From contig CAKJVC010000199.1 of NCBI GenBank assembly GCA_918026815.1, positions 1 through 64,000 on the forward strand: a stretch of DNA of 64,000 nucleotides, in the 5' to 3' direction. Shown here piece after piece: positions 37,399 through 50,500 of the stretch. This DNA is from Chalara sp. BL73. Taxonomy: Eukaryota; Ascomycota; Leotiomycetes; Helotiales. Made by a program: the position numbers and the translations under genes. The notes under the pieces are model-generated. The model searched no databases and was not told the origin of the DNA. It saw only the letters and a program-made list of their open reading frames with translations. The number at the start of each line of letters is the position of its first letter. The stretch's first letter is position 1.

Positions 37399-38018
37399 GG
37401 CGTCTGGCGTTGTGATGGGTGGATGCACGAGAGGTTGTCGAAGTGACGGATTAGGAGACTTGTTAATTTGTAAATGGAAGTTGTGGAGGAACTGGTCTGT
37501 AAGTAGTTTGCGAAGGTAATGGGAGGTTTAGAGGAGATAAAGGAGAATTGTACTAATTATTATAACCTAACATGATAAACTTACTATTGTTCGGACATGG
37601 GAGCTATCCTTATTCAGGCATGGGCTTGGCGAGGCGGTCGAAGCTACTCGCTTCCGAATCAGGGAGTCATAATCTATGGAGGTCGCATATTGGCTGTCTA
37701 TCTACTAGTTAGCAAACGAGGACCTAGAATTTACATTATTAATAAAAAAAATAGGAATTAAATTGCAGGATTAGATTGTTACAAGTAGAGCATAGACCAC
37801 ATTTAAGGTAGACCTGAAAAAGTTCGCATAGGTGAAATTATATCGATTCAACTAGTCTCCAACTTCAATGTGAAACGAACGACCAGCAGAACAGCACAGA
37901 TAAATTAGTATCAATCGCAAATATCCCCGTTGAGCTAATAACCTAAGCCTCTCCAAGTAATGCTTGTCCATCTTGGATAAAGACCAAGGATCATCTACTG
38001 AAATTTGGATAGAGCAAA
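37399..38018. other. Intergenic region
   Basis: Upstream of the CCCH gene and 3' of the transporter gene; no supportable frame. Confidence 0.5.
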
Positions 38019-41000
38019 TTACGGCGCTGGGACATGTTTTGGATTCCACCATGGATAGAATCGCTCCCCCTTTGCTAGTGTCTTCAGAGTACAGGGAGTA
38101 CCCTCACAACCAATATATGGCTGATCGTTGCCCCACCATGGGATCGTAACCTGGAACCACGACACTGTGAAAAGCATAATGATGGCTGCGATGGCGATTC
38201 CAGCGGAGAAAGCAGCGGAAAGAACGAAATTGTACTATAAGGAATTGAATCAGTCCCTGGCGCGCCCATAGAGATAATGTGTCAAAGAAGTAGATGAGAC
38301 GAACCTTAGACCAGAATCCGAGGAAGCGGTTCTTGATATAAATCCACGACAGCCACGCAACGCCGATCGACGGCATCATATATGAGAAGCTATAAGGTGC
38401 CCAGTTGAGACCGCCATACCACAAAGCGACGGGGTGAATCTGTCGCAACCATCTGGTTCTTGGGAATTTCTTGATGATGAAGTAGAACAGAATTGGTGTA
38501 ATGATGCCGAAAGGAAAGCCGAGAAGTAGCATTCCATATTGACCTACAACGATATTAGCAAATAAACTTTATTCTTACCCAAATAAAAGAGCCGTACCTT
38601 GGTGTCCAAACACCTTAATAGGTCCGATCGTTCCCCATAAAACAGCTGCGGTGAAAAATGTGTTCGGGCCGGGGCAATAGAATCGCATAGGAGCGTCAGG
38701 TGTGCAAACATTCTCGATGTTAATCTATGTTCAGTCAGAATTATTAGAAACCATCAATTTGTGCTAGTGACGTACTTGATATTGTATGACACCACAGCAA
38801 ACGATGGTTGAGATCAAAGTTGCGATCAGCTGGGCACAAAAAGTGTGACGGGGTGGGATCTTATTTTCGGTTAGCATGGTCTTGGTAACAGTGATATCAT
38901 AGTTGTTCACCTTGAGGTAGTGTGCAATCTTCAAGTCATTTGCAAACTGAATGGCGTGCGCACAGGTAACATATCTAAAGTCGTTAACTCACAAGATCTA
39001 AGACGGTGGTGTTGATCAATTCTTACCCAAAAGATTTGAAGAAATTCATGGCAAGTGCGTTGCCCTGCACCCACATGCCACCAATGAACTCAGCCAAGAC
39101 GTTCAGAGTAACCTCAATTCCGGTCATAGCCTTGATAATACCAACAGGCACGACGAATACGAGCGCCAAAAAGACTCCATATGGCACAACGCCAAGTGTT
39201 GTGTATGTTGGCCAACCACCGACACCTGCGAAGCCAAAAGCAGCAGCAACAATCAGAATGGCAAAGTACCACCATTCAGAGACTACAACAAGTCAATACA
39301 GAAATCATACAAAGACAAAGCTCGGGTATCATCACCTTCAGGATATGCTGACATAAGGCGGTTATGGACATCCTTGTACTCGTTTTCTGCGATCGCAGCC
39401 TCTTCGGCTTCGGTGTTCTTCTTGCGACGCAATATTCTCCACAAGCTCTTGAAGCCCATGACAATCTCGTAGCGATGGAACAAAACTACGTGAGTGACTG
39501 CTGCAGCATAAACACCAAAGAATGCGCCATATACTAGTTTGAAGAGAATAATTAGCAAGGTGAAAGTTGAATTCAAAAAAAATCATATATTCCAGTAGCA
39601 ATCATATTCCAACAACCGGCTTGGAGGAAAACGAAATGCTTACCTATCGTATTTGCGGCTCCAAGATATGCGGCTGAGTAGTTCATGTATTTTTCGTGGT
39701 CATACATTCCCTTCACATCTAATGCTCGCGAGACATTATAGAGCTTTCCAAAGTGATCGTACACGCGATTGCTATTGACTGGGATGTATCCTGTGTTCCA
39801 TGAATTTGTGAAGTATATCCCAAGAATGAAGAAGCCGAATATGAACATGCCAAGTGCGGTGTTGAATGTGGCGAAGGCGGGCACCATCTAAAAGCATAGT
39901 CAGCGGTGGATGGGGAGCAGAGCTAGGGAACCTTACCAGAGGATCAACTCCTGAATATAGCAAAACGTTCCAGTCAAAAGTGGGCCACGGATTAAACAAC
40001 TGACACCCATCAGCCACGTGAAAAATTACAAACGAATGGAGCTCTTACACCAAGTCCTCTCTGGAAGCCCGTCAATACTTCTAGATTATGGTTATTTGGC
40101 GAAATCCAGGTCATCCAGCTGAAGTATGTGAGGGTTTCAAAAATAAAGTTCGGGAACCAAAAATAGACAAACATGGCCCCGAACGCGTACAAGAAGAACT
40201 TGAACCGAGAAATGGTAAACATTCTCTTGAACGGACCAGGAACAGCAAGGTTCTTGTCATTGTGCAGGGCTGAGTTCAGAGCAATGGTCACTAGAGATGC
40301 TGGCCACACGCAGAACGAAGGGTACACGAGGAACCGGCGAGTCAAACCAGCCAGACCGTACCCGATGAAATTTGTCGACAGGGCGATAAGGATTTGGTAC
40401 CCAAAGCTCCTAGCATATTGCTGGTTGAAATATTGAGGGAGCACCTGAGTCCAGATGATGTACTGAGTATAAGGCAGGCTCTTAGCCGTGTTGGCCATAA
40501 TTGCAATCAACATGTGTTCCTTCTTGTTGAATGGACCTGGGTTCAAGCTATGCTCGGTCCCAAAAAGCTTGAACCGCCAATCAGGCATCGTCTTCTCCCA
40601 TGCTTTTCCGAGTGGAAACGCCAGAAGCTGGGCAACGTTTGAGTCGATGTTAATTGGTGGCTGGCGAATCGAAAACATTTGGTTGATGAAGGCAAGAAAG
40701 ACAGAGAAGAAACCGCCTATAACCCAAGCTCGAACTGTGGAGCAAGGCGTTTCGGGGTTGTCCTTATTATCAACAACAGCACGAACTTCGGCGTAGGGGC
40801 TATTATTAGTAATAAGCGCTGCCTCAAGCTTGATCTCCCAAATGAGCTCTTCATGCTTCTCTGGGTGCTCGAAAATATCCTCATTGTCTGGGGTCTGTTA
40901 GAGGAGTATGCAAACGGCTAGGTATGACGCACCAAGGAACTCGTGAATTTTCATCAAGACTCTATGTGGGAAGTTCGCATCATGCTCATGGATTCTAGAA

Positions 41001-41541
41001 CAAGAATTAGAATACCAATCTCAAGTAATGTGGTTGTGATTGGGGCCTCGGTAAGTCTCTTTTCTCTACCGATGTACTTATCCGATAGTGTAGAACCTAT
41101 GGACGCTCTAAAGTGGGGAAAACGCTTCGAGGTTTCGGTACTTACTTGAGTACGTTCTTCATCATCTATCTTCATGTTAACGCCATAGGTCAATGCGGTT
41201 AATAGGGAGTGTCACCTTGTGAACTTGTTCAAGGCTCAGGGCTTCCGCCATAGCCTTTGCTTCTACGAGATCCTCTTCGGTGACATTGAGTTCCCTGTGT
41301 ATTGCGACACATTAATTGGCTGGTATGGTAAATAATATGGTTTGCACTTACGATTCAAGAGCTTGTTCAAACTCTGTGAGCTCTACTTGTGGTCCCTTTT
41401 GAAGAGGTATCAGCGTCAGTTACAAAGTGATGGGGTGAGAATCAATATGCAAAGGCCTACCAGTTGCTTCTCTGAAGCAAGGACATGCTTTTCATCACCA
41501 GCAAGAGATATGTCTCCATCACCACGAATGTCGGTTGCCAT
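38019..41541 (-). CDS. Oligopeptide transporter, OPT family
   Basis: Plasma-membrane proton-coupled importer of short peptides (family knowledge). I resolve 14 exons that join in phase throughout: 41541-41461, 41395-41352, 41294-41216, 41169-41078, 40994-40933, 40887-40049, 39999-39937, 39887-39644, 39533-39336, 39282-39027, 38974-38776, 38724-38598, 38543-38305 and 38234-38019. They give 912 residues, the usual size for fungal OPT proteins. The first five exons are small and code a hydrophilic cytoplasmic N-terminus. Family marks: NPGPFNKKEH (near residue 235), the signature of the family; GGMWVQGNALAMNFFKSFG; NSPYAEVRAVV before the first membrane helix; and many hydrophobic helices. The C-terminus ends WWNPKHVPAP, typical of the group. 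No lesion is seen, which makes this gene a useful control for sequence quality in the window. Confidence 0.92.
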
Positions 41542-44500
41542 TGCTTCTGCTGCAGAGGTCTTTTGACCCAACGGCGTGCAGAGAGGTTCGATGGATGTGC
41601 GATGCCTCAGCTCCCTGGGGGGATGGCCTCTTTTAAAGTGATTTGCCTTGTGCGACCAGTACCAGCATACGGGAAGATGCCAATGCCTGAATGTTGTATT
41701 TCAAGGATCCCGATGTGCATGTGTAAATCATCTCCATATCGACGGTAACTTTGAGCATGACCAGGATATTGTTGAGCGTCCTAGGTTTGGCTAAACAAAA
41801 CCTTAAACGAATCATGATAATCTCCTAATGACCCAAAGTCTTGGGAGTTTTTGCGGAGAGGGCACACCTTCTGGAAATGCTTGAGAGACCTGCTTCATTG
41901 AGATACCAAGATCTTGTGTGTATCACGATCTTTGGTGCCAAGATAGATAACAGCCACTCTTCCAAGAGTTTTCATGTGTTGCTAAGGCTGATCGTCGAAT
42001 TCTCGCGCGATGCATCGGACTCTGTACAACCAAAAACATCAGCCATGGATATATTGACGATTGCCGCCACACTGTCGTATTACAGGGCCTGGACGTTCGC
42101 CGAGACGTAGACAATAGATGATAGGGCAATAGTCCTCGTGCTGAGGATAAACATTTCATCACAACATTAGTAGATCATACGCAATCAAGAGTTCATCCAT
42201 GATCCGGTGTATTCATGACTATCCTGTGGGGCAGATCCCCTCTACTCTGAGTTATGGACGATTGTTTCGTAAGTTGCTGTAAACAATGGAGCGCGTCCCA
42301 AGTAGACATTGATCGTGGGTGATTCGGGCCTCGAGTGATTGAAATTGAGGGCCTTGGCAAGATCAATAACACACGCATCGTGGTGGATAATCGAGAAGCC
42401 GTCAAAGGCGTTCTCCGCAATGCTTGGATCTGGGCAATGCTTGGCCTAAGTGATAATGGACTCAAAGCACATGCCGAGCCAATCATTGGAGCCCAGCTTT
42501 GAATGTCCCAAGAATTTCATATACTTGCGCAAAGGTTGGCAAGCAAGCCACTAATTTTGAAGGAGTTAAAAGCAGCAATAATAGGTGAGAAAGGTTGTGC
42601 TATTGTCGGGTAAGACGACTTACAAAGGGGGTGCCAAGTTGCCGATAACATAGCCTATACACAAACAGTAGGTCTGAATATTGCCTAGGTTAGACGTCCT
42701 TGTTTCTATTCGCTTGTTGCGACCTATATAGGAACCACCGCCACGCACGCCAGCAAGCAAGCAACATGGTTGAGTATTCCGTCGTGGCGTTTCCACACTG
42801 CAGAGATCAATTCTCGTCGTCGCGGGAAAGGATGGCGGGACATGTAGTGCCAAGATTAGCCCGCCGTCATGTGAATCCACTTTTTCTGCCATTTGTTAAA
42901 CGTTGAAAGCTTGAAAGTCTCCTCTTTCCGCCATCAAACTATCGTTCTGTTTCCGGCATCGTAGAAGAAGATATCGGCCCTTGGACCGAACCACCGTATC
43001 TGCAAACGTAATTGAGTTGCCCGCGCTCAGGTGATCCTGTTGAATTATGGAGGGGCGGGTGTTGCCAAGTTCTTGGGTCCTTCGAGAAAAACCTCAGCTT
43101 GATGCGGGCGAGGACTGCCCAGTCCGATTGCTCCTGCTTGAAATGGACAATGGGGTTGAGGGGGATTCTTGATAAGATGATTTTCTGTGCCTTCTCGAAG
43201 CGCACCCAAGATGGAGACTACTGTAAGTAGAGACGCATCCGTGAAAGTCAATTTGGGCCGCCGCCTGTGTAGGTGGATCTAGTGTTGTGTTGCTTAACCT
43301 TCGCCGAAGAGGGAAAATGCGGCCGCACGAGTTATCCTTGGCAACATCGCACTGGTCTCGGCAAAGGCTTCACTATCACACTCTCCCTGGCCTTGACCTT
43401 CTTCTTATTGTCCTGCTTGTTCCGCCACCTTCGTGATAATATAAACTAAATTGAGATTGTTCAATTTAGTACCAGACAACGTCGTGATGAACCGTCCAAA
43501 GATTCAAAAAAAAACCCCCAAAAACGAGCGGCGTCTGCTCTAGGAAAGTGCTTGCTATCTTGGCCGCCAGAATCTAGGTCTCATGGGGCTTTCCCAACAT
43601 CTAGAGGGGAAATAAAATAGTTTCACAATAGGGAAGTCTTGTCAGACTGCTGCTTACAAGATTCCGTGATGCGCGAAAGAAAGTCGAAATCATGGCAACA
43701 GAGCGGAGAGATGCACTGGATAAGACGGAAAGATTGTTCCCAGAATCGAAGTAAGGCACAAGCCAACCATCTGATCGAAGAAGCGTATTGCTACCGCGTG
43801 CCTGGGTTCAGCGATTGCCACTGTTATGTCTGACCATTTACAAGTCCGATCTCCCTGCTAGCCACCAGGAGCCATCACAGCCTTCGCCTAGATGATCTGT
43901 GAACTCAACAGAACGTCTGCGCCTTGAATGACGAGCCTCTATCCACACAATTAAGCTTTCTTCTTATGTGTTAGAACCTTGGTTCATTCAATGAGGGGTT
44001 TACCAGCACTTCAGATAACCCTGAAGTCTTTGCCTCGCCCAAGCATCCTCCATTACATGACACAACAATGAGATTCCAGACAACGAAATGGTAATTTCAT
44101 AATTACTATCACCCCATTGGCACTCTCTGCCGGCTCTCTCTTTCCATAGGCTTCCAAAATGAGCTTCCGTGTCAATTTCTGGTCAATCACTGGATTGATA
44201 TGGCAACACAAAACAAACAATACTCAACGGTAAATTGCTAACACGCTCCAACAGTGAACGATCCCGCGGTGTTCAGAGTAAGAATATCTGAGGAATTAAC
44301 GCCAAACTTGGCATGGGAAAAGATTCAGATATGTGTCTTGTTGTTCTGAGAGCTGTACATTGACAATCTCTCTATAATTTTACCAAGGAATGCAATGGAA
44401 GGAATCTTTGACGCAGTGGACCTACATAAGATTTTCACCTGCAACAGGTGCATTGTATGCAAAACCTCCTGGGCCTGGATATCTCCTCCCGCAGCTGTTG

Positions 44501-47500
44501 ATCCCTCCATCAACGCGTTCATCAGAAGCCCGTCCCCGAGCTTTCCGGTATCCCATGAGAGGGAGAACGCATATCTGATTGTGCGATTCTGTTAGAATAT
44601 ATCTGCGGAAGGTTTTCTAGCAGCGAGTCGTGCTGCCCGAGAAATTCACCAAAATATTTGATGTTCGATCATAAAGGGCACAATTATCGTCATCGTCATT
44701 CGAGACGATATTCCTTTGAAAATGTCGCACCTAATAAGTACCAATACTCCAAGCTTAAACAGCGTTCGATAGTCGCCAAAACGGTCCATGTGCCGCATAT
44801 TCGAACCAGATATTCCGACCATAATGATACACATCCTCCTTTTTGAAGCCTAGACATCTTGGATAGCGTGCAATTCTCTACTGGGACCCGTTCATGCCCA
44901 TGAAGACACAGTAGCCACGAAAGTCTCAATCGGAGCCTGGTTGTTCCTCGCTGCTGAAACTACCCAGTGCATCTGCACTCCCAGGTTCTCCCTCCACATA
45001 CCAGCAGCATATGCTTTAGTTGGATCCCTGTCTGGATTCTAGAGTATGCATTGCCGTTCTAGCCGGCCTTCGGAGATATCCACGAAATCACCATTTCTAC
45101 GTCCAACTCCCTTGCAGAAGTAGGACACATACTCACTCACCCAGAACTCCTCGGATAACGGCCGTATACCCGGATATAGACCTCTGGTTATGGAAAATCT
45201 ACTCTCTTCTCGATTCTTGACACAGCCTGTCATATGCTGGCAAGTTATAACAAGAAGCTGTCGTCCAGCACCACCACAGAAGTTGCGACCCAGCGAAGAG
45301 CAAGGCTCATGGCAGGGGCAGCAGATCCTGCATAATGTGGCCTCTTTGCGCAAGTTCAGAGAAAGACGTTGGTATGGCTATACGGTGAGGGACGCATTTA
45401 GACAATACCTGTTAAAAAATCGGATGCGGTGAAGAAGCCCTAGCATTTCCAAAAGCGACAACATTCGCAGAAATTCCCCTCTCTGTCGTCAGTCGCACCG
45501 GCCGCTAGGTTGAGAAGCGTTCTGTTGTAAAAGGCACCTATGTGGAAGGCTCAATCTCCCCAGTCTTCAGGCTTATCTTGAACGATGAACTAAAATCTCC
45601 ACAAAAACGGTAGATTTGAAGACATCATATAGCTTTGATGACGCCGCAAAACTTTTCGTAAGCTTGTAGATACGGACTACCAGTTGTAATTTTGAGAGGT
45701 TGTGTTTTATCGAGGGTATGAATGCGAGTCTGTTTGACCTAAATTGCACCATCTGAATGGATGAAGCCCTGATTGTCAATGAAGACCACCTGTATTGTGG
45801 ATTCAGCTCTGCGTAGTTTATTGACATTGCAGGTTGCATAAACGCGCAGTGATGGAGACTTACTCTGACTTCTCTGTACCCTCTAGTTCCTAGGGGTGGG
45901 CGTTGCAAAGTGTTTAGGTCTATCCTTCAGCTGAATTGAAAGACAAAGCTGTACCTCATTTCTATTTACAAATATACGCTTTATAGGCATGCGAATGGAG
46001 CCTCGCATTGAAGATATGTATGCTTTTAGCCAGGCTCGTGTTAGCCAGCCTGTTTTCTGCTGACGGTTGAGTATTGTGGCAGGTAGCCCTATTATAGCGG
46101 ATCGTAAGCGATTCATGCAAGCCAATGTGAAGGAGAATGAAAGAAAGAACATGACTTGTAAGAAAGATTTGTGAACAGAGTTAAATTATCCACTTCCCAG
46201 CACAGACTAATATATGTGCAGAGTTGGATAGACCACCCGCTGACCCCAGACTTCTGAACTGGAAGCTCAAAGACGATACTGAACTTTCACTGTTCAATTA
46301 TCACTACACAATAAACAGCAGATTCAACACTCACAATATCTTCGTGAATCACTCGCTAGCTGCTGGAAACATATCAGGAGACGTCGCCTGTCGAAACGTA
46401 ACAGCAAGGACCATATACACCCGTTCATACTCGATGGGAAGGCAGGCATAAGCTGTCACCCCACTGACATCGCCTTGCTCATGTGGAACCAGGAAAGTCA
46501 TGTTGGGTTCTGTGATGCTTCCTCTTCAAGCTCTTTCGAAAATAGATAACCACACAGAAAATATATCTTGTTAAACACGCGCAGCCCACCGACGGTGTGA
46601 GATAATGAGAGCAGACACTGCAACCACACCTCGCAGAATTATTTCCGGTATCTCCGTTTCTTAAATCACGGCAACATCGAGGAAGTTCCCACGTTGCATA
46701 ATTTTTGGCCGAATCGTCGAGGAAATGCGCGCAGTAGTAGCGTATCCGAGAGACATATCTTCCTTAAGGACTGAAGTTGTTCGAGTCGATGGAGCTGAGC
46801 CCAGATGATCAGGTCAGGATACTGGAATCCGCCTCGTTCCATAAGATATATAACTTATTTCTTTCCACAAGATTAAGACAAACGAAATCTTTCATAGCGT
46901 GAGCAGCGTCATAATTTTTTTTCCCCTCGCCAGTCGCTGCTGCCTATCTGGCAAGGACTTAGTCATCATCTTCAGAACCCATGCTGGGCAAGCTTGCAGG
47001 CTCCAAACTCTGGCACCTCAGAATAGGCAGCAGCAATTTCAAAATATCACCCCGCTTTCGGGGATGTACGAAGTATTAAGTGTCTTGGGGATCCTGAGGC
47101 ATCTGGCAGTCTTAATTACTATTGCTTACTCTCGTCTGTCGTGGCTCAGATGTCACAGGTCACAGGTCACAGGTCAAATAATCGCCAGTTCCAAACATTT
47201 TTGTGATCCGTCATGTTCAGCAAACCTGTAGGCGAGATTGAGGGAAATGAAAAGGAATAACCGGGATAGGTGAGGGCAGTGAATGGCTTTGGAAGAGGAT
47301 GAAGGGTGTTATGTCAGAGACTGGAGGCTCTCTGTATTCCGGGTACTTTGAGCGTTGTCTCTTCATATATCCCGCTCGTACTGATATTTCAACAAAAGGT
47401 GTAGGCCTCCGAGCTCCGGTAGAGACAACTACTTCAAACTTCAAGTATGATACTGGGTGCTTAGTCATATACCCTCCTATGCTGTTCTAAGAAATTTTCA

Positions 47501-50500
47501 CGAGACAGACATGTTTCTTGATAAATTTTAATGGCCAACTATCAACCTCTGCACTCATCACTGCTCTTGCCAACATTCTAGATAGCTTACGATGGCGACT
47601 ACGTTCGAACGTTAATCTTTCTTCGATGATCGTCATGCTGCCAAATACCGTCCTTGGCCCAGCATGATCACGTATTTACCGTTCCATTCGGTGCTCCTAA
47701 CTTGCAGGAATGTGATATGTCCCGCCGATCTAAAAATCCATATCGGGTTGGCGCAATATCCTTCCCTGATACATAATATCTTGCACGCTTTGTCCCAGAC
47801 GGAAACTTTTGCATTCGAAAATCCTGTTTTGCGGCTCGGTTCGATACCTCGGACGACATCCGCATCAGCAAATATAGGCAGAAAATTACGGGCGAAAACT
47901 CAAAATGAAGCTGCTCGGCTCGAGAAACAGAATATCCAGGAGACGTTCCATCGGTCCTGCTTGGCCAGATTAGCGTCCCTGCGGGCAACTTTGGAAGTTC
48001 CCAAACGCAACCTCAAAAAACTCCACTCTTCTGTGACATCGCTATGAGACGCTCCAAAATAATAATAATAACATCCACAAGAGAAATGATGTAAAAAGAA
48101 ACCGTGTGCAGTTTAAGGCATTGAAACCTGACACACGGACCGCCCCCAAGCTCCAGGATCTTGGTACGAAAACCTGCCCGATGCTGGCGTACGGCGCGTG
48201 CCGCTAGTTAGACCCTTCCCCATCATCGCATTTTCGACTCCACCAATCCAACAAATTGCCTGCCCTCCTTATGCGCACGTCCTTATTGTTGAACGAAAAA
48301 AAAGATGGCCGTAATATGGGAGACGTCGAAGGCCCAGGCCGTCCATCCACACCTTGCCTTGTTGAGGAGTTCTCCATCTTCCCATTACGAGCCTTAACAC
48401 GGCCATTATCCCCATCCACAAGGAAAACAATTTCGGATACTCCCCTGCCGTCCGTGGTCTGCCTTGATATTTAGACGGCGAAGCTCGCTTGATCCCGAAA
48501 GGCGTCCCGATATATTTTTCCGCATGGGATTTTTCGGGCCACAAGGCGCATACGGAATGTCCCAATCTGACAGCTTGCATGGTTGCATCCCGTAGAATAG
48601 ATGAATCGTACCGTTATCAGATGATCACGAACCTACCGACGGCGCTATCCGCGCTTAAAAACCAGTGCTTCTATCTTTCATCCAAAGAGAACACAAGTCA
48701 AGCCACACAAAAGTTGAGCTATTCTCTTATGCTGGGAAGAGGCATGGTAAAGTGAAGGAGTGGTCAAGTTACAGTAAAAGCTCAGTGGTGCATGCTGTTA
48801 AATGGTGCTAAAAGACACAGATAAGGAATGGGCGTAGGTTGTACCAAAATCTCACCCACAGATTCTTGCACAGGCTGAAATGGGGGTGGGTGCTCAAGCG
48901 CCGAGTAGGCGGCCGTCGTAACATCCATCCTGGTATCATCGTCAGCATAAAACCATTAAGCTGAGTGAGCCTTAACCGAATCTTTCCCTCCTTCCCGTCC
49001 CCTGCCGTTGAGAATTAATTTAGAAGGGAGCGGGTAGGGCACCAGATCTGTTCTCGTCTCCAAGAACCTTCTTCCTTCGCCCTTTGGGATGCATCGGCGA
49101 TTTTCGTCGCCGATTGCTGACAACATGAAATGAGATTCACGAGCTTGAAGGTCGGATGTTGTGGAACAATGCGTGCATCTTGAATATTGCGGGGTTTGTG
49201 CGACCCGTCATCTAGTGAGCTGGCCTAATCGAGATATTATCTGAGGATGATGAGCTGGTTATAGCCTGATCACACGACTGTAACCGTAAAGCAAGGGGCA
49301 ACTGCGATTGTGGTACATATATCTCCCCACATATGTCAGCATGACTACTTTTTTGGTACATACAAACAAGATGATCAGTCGATATGCAGCCTCTGCTTTT
49401 TTCAGGCTTTTAGGTCGTGATCCTTCGAAGGCGAGAGCCATGAAACGACATCCAGTGCGCAGCTTCCACGTATGGTTCGAGGATGTAGCGGTAAAGTAGT
49501 AACATCCAACATATATACCAGTATACAAAGCTTTCGCCTTTGGGTATGGCTCACTACCAGCCTAACTAACTGGAAAGCGTGACCTGAAGGGCCATGACCT
49601 AACCCGCACCTCTCCGTCTCTCCGCGCTTCATAGCTCAAAAGGCGTCCAATGCGTATGTGCTTGTATGACATAGCGCAGCAACACAACTCCTGGCGATTG
49701 ACTTTCATATACTTTGCCATGCCATCACAAGAGTCTGTTGAGAAGTATGAGGTGCATAATCGCAACCCTTATCTAGCCGGGCAGAAGTATGAAAGACAGG
49801 GAGTATGAGGAAGCGAGGGATGGCGATTTCGACTGGTCGGCCCGCTGCAGGACGTTTTGTCGCCTTCCCTTCCCTGCACTCACATCATGGGCTGGTTCCT
49901 GCACCGTCAAGTTCTAGCGGGAAACCCAATCATTATGGAGATATTTACCCGTTGGGGGTGCTGCAGCGGCCGAGCGGGCCCGAGCTGACCAGCTCGCAGA
50001 AAACCAGATTGACAGTGCCAGGGATTTGGGCAAGGATGGCAGCATAGGAGTGTCCAGCTGAACGGCTACTGGATCAGTTATTTCAAGCTAACAATCGAGC
50101 TGGACGTGCATTTTATTGGCACTTGGCGCATCAAAATTAAGTACTCTGCAGTAGCCTGTCCTGCATGCCAAGATTATCAGACAATGAGCCGGCCCGGCGT
50201 GCATAAACTTGGGCCTCTTCGTTCCGCACCGCTCTTTGCGGGCGGGAATGCATCACTAGTGCAGCACCAGAGCGGCTACACGCATGAGATTAAGGTCACA
50301 AGACGTCTGAATCCGGTTAGGTGGTCCAGCGGTGTGCATGAAGCGAAATGCCAAACGGCCACTTCTTCGCCAGCCATTGACTTCGTATTGGTGAGAGGGT
50401 GCGTACGATGGTGGCAGAAGACAATGCAAGATGCGTTGGCATTGTTTGTCGTCTTGCTCGGACCATCATGTTGGAGGGACCTCTTCTGTGGTTCGTTGAA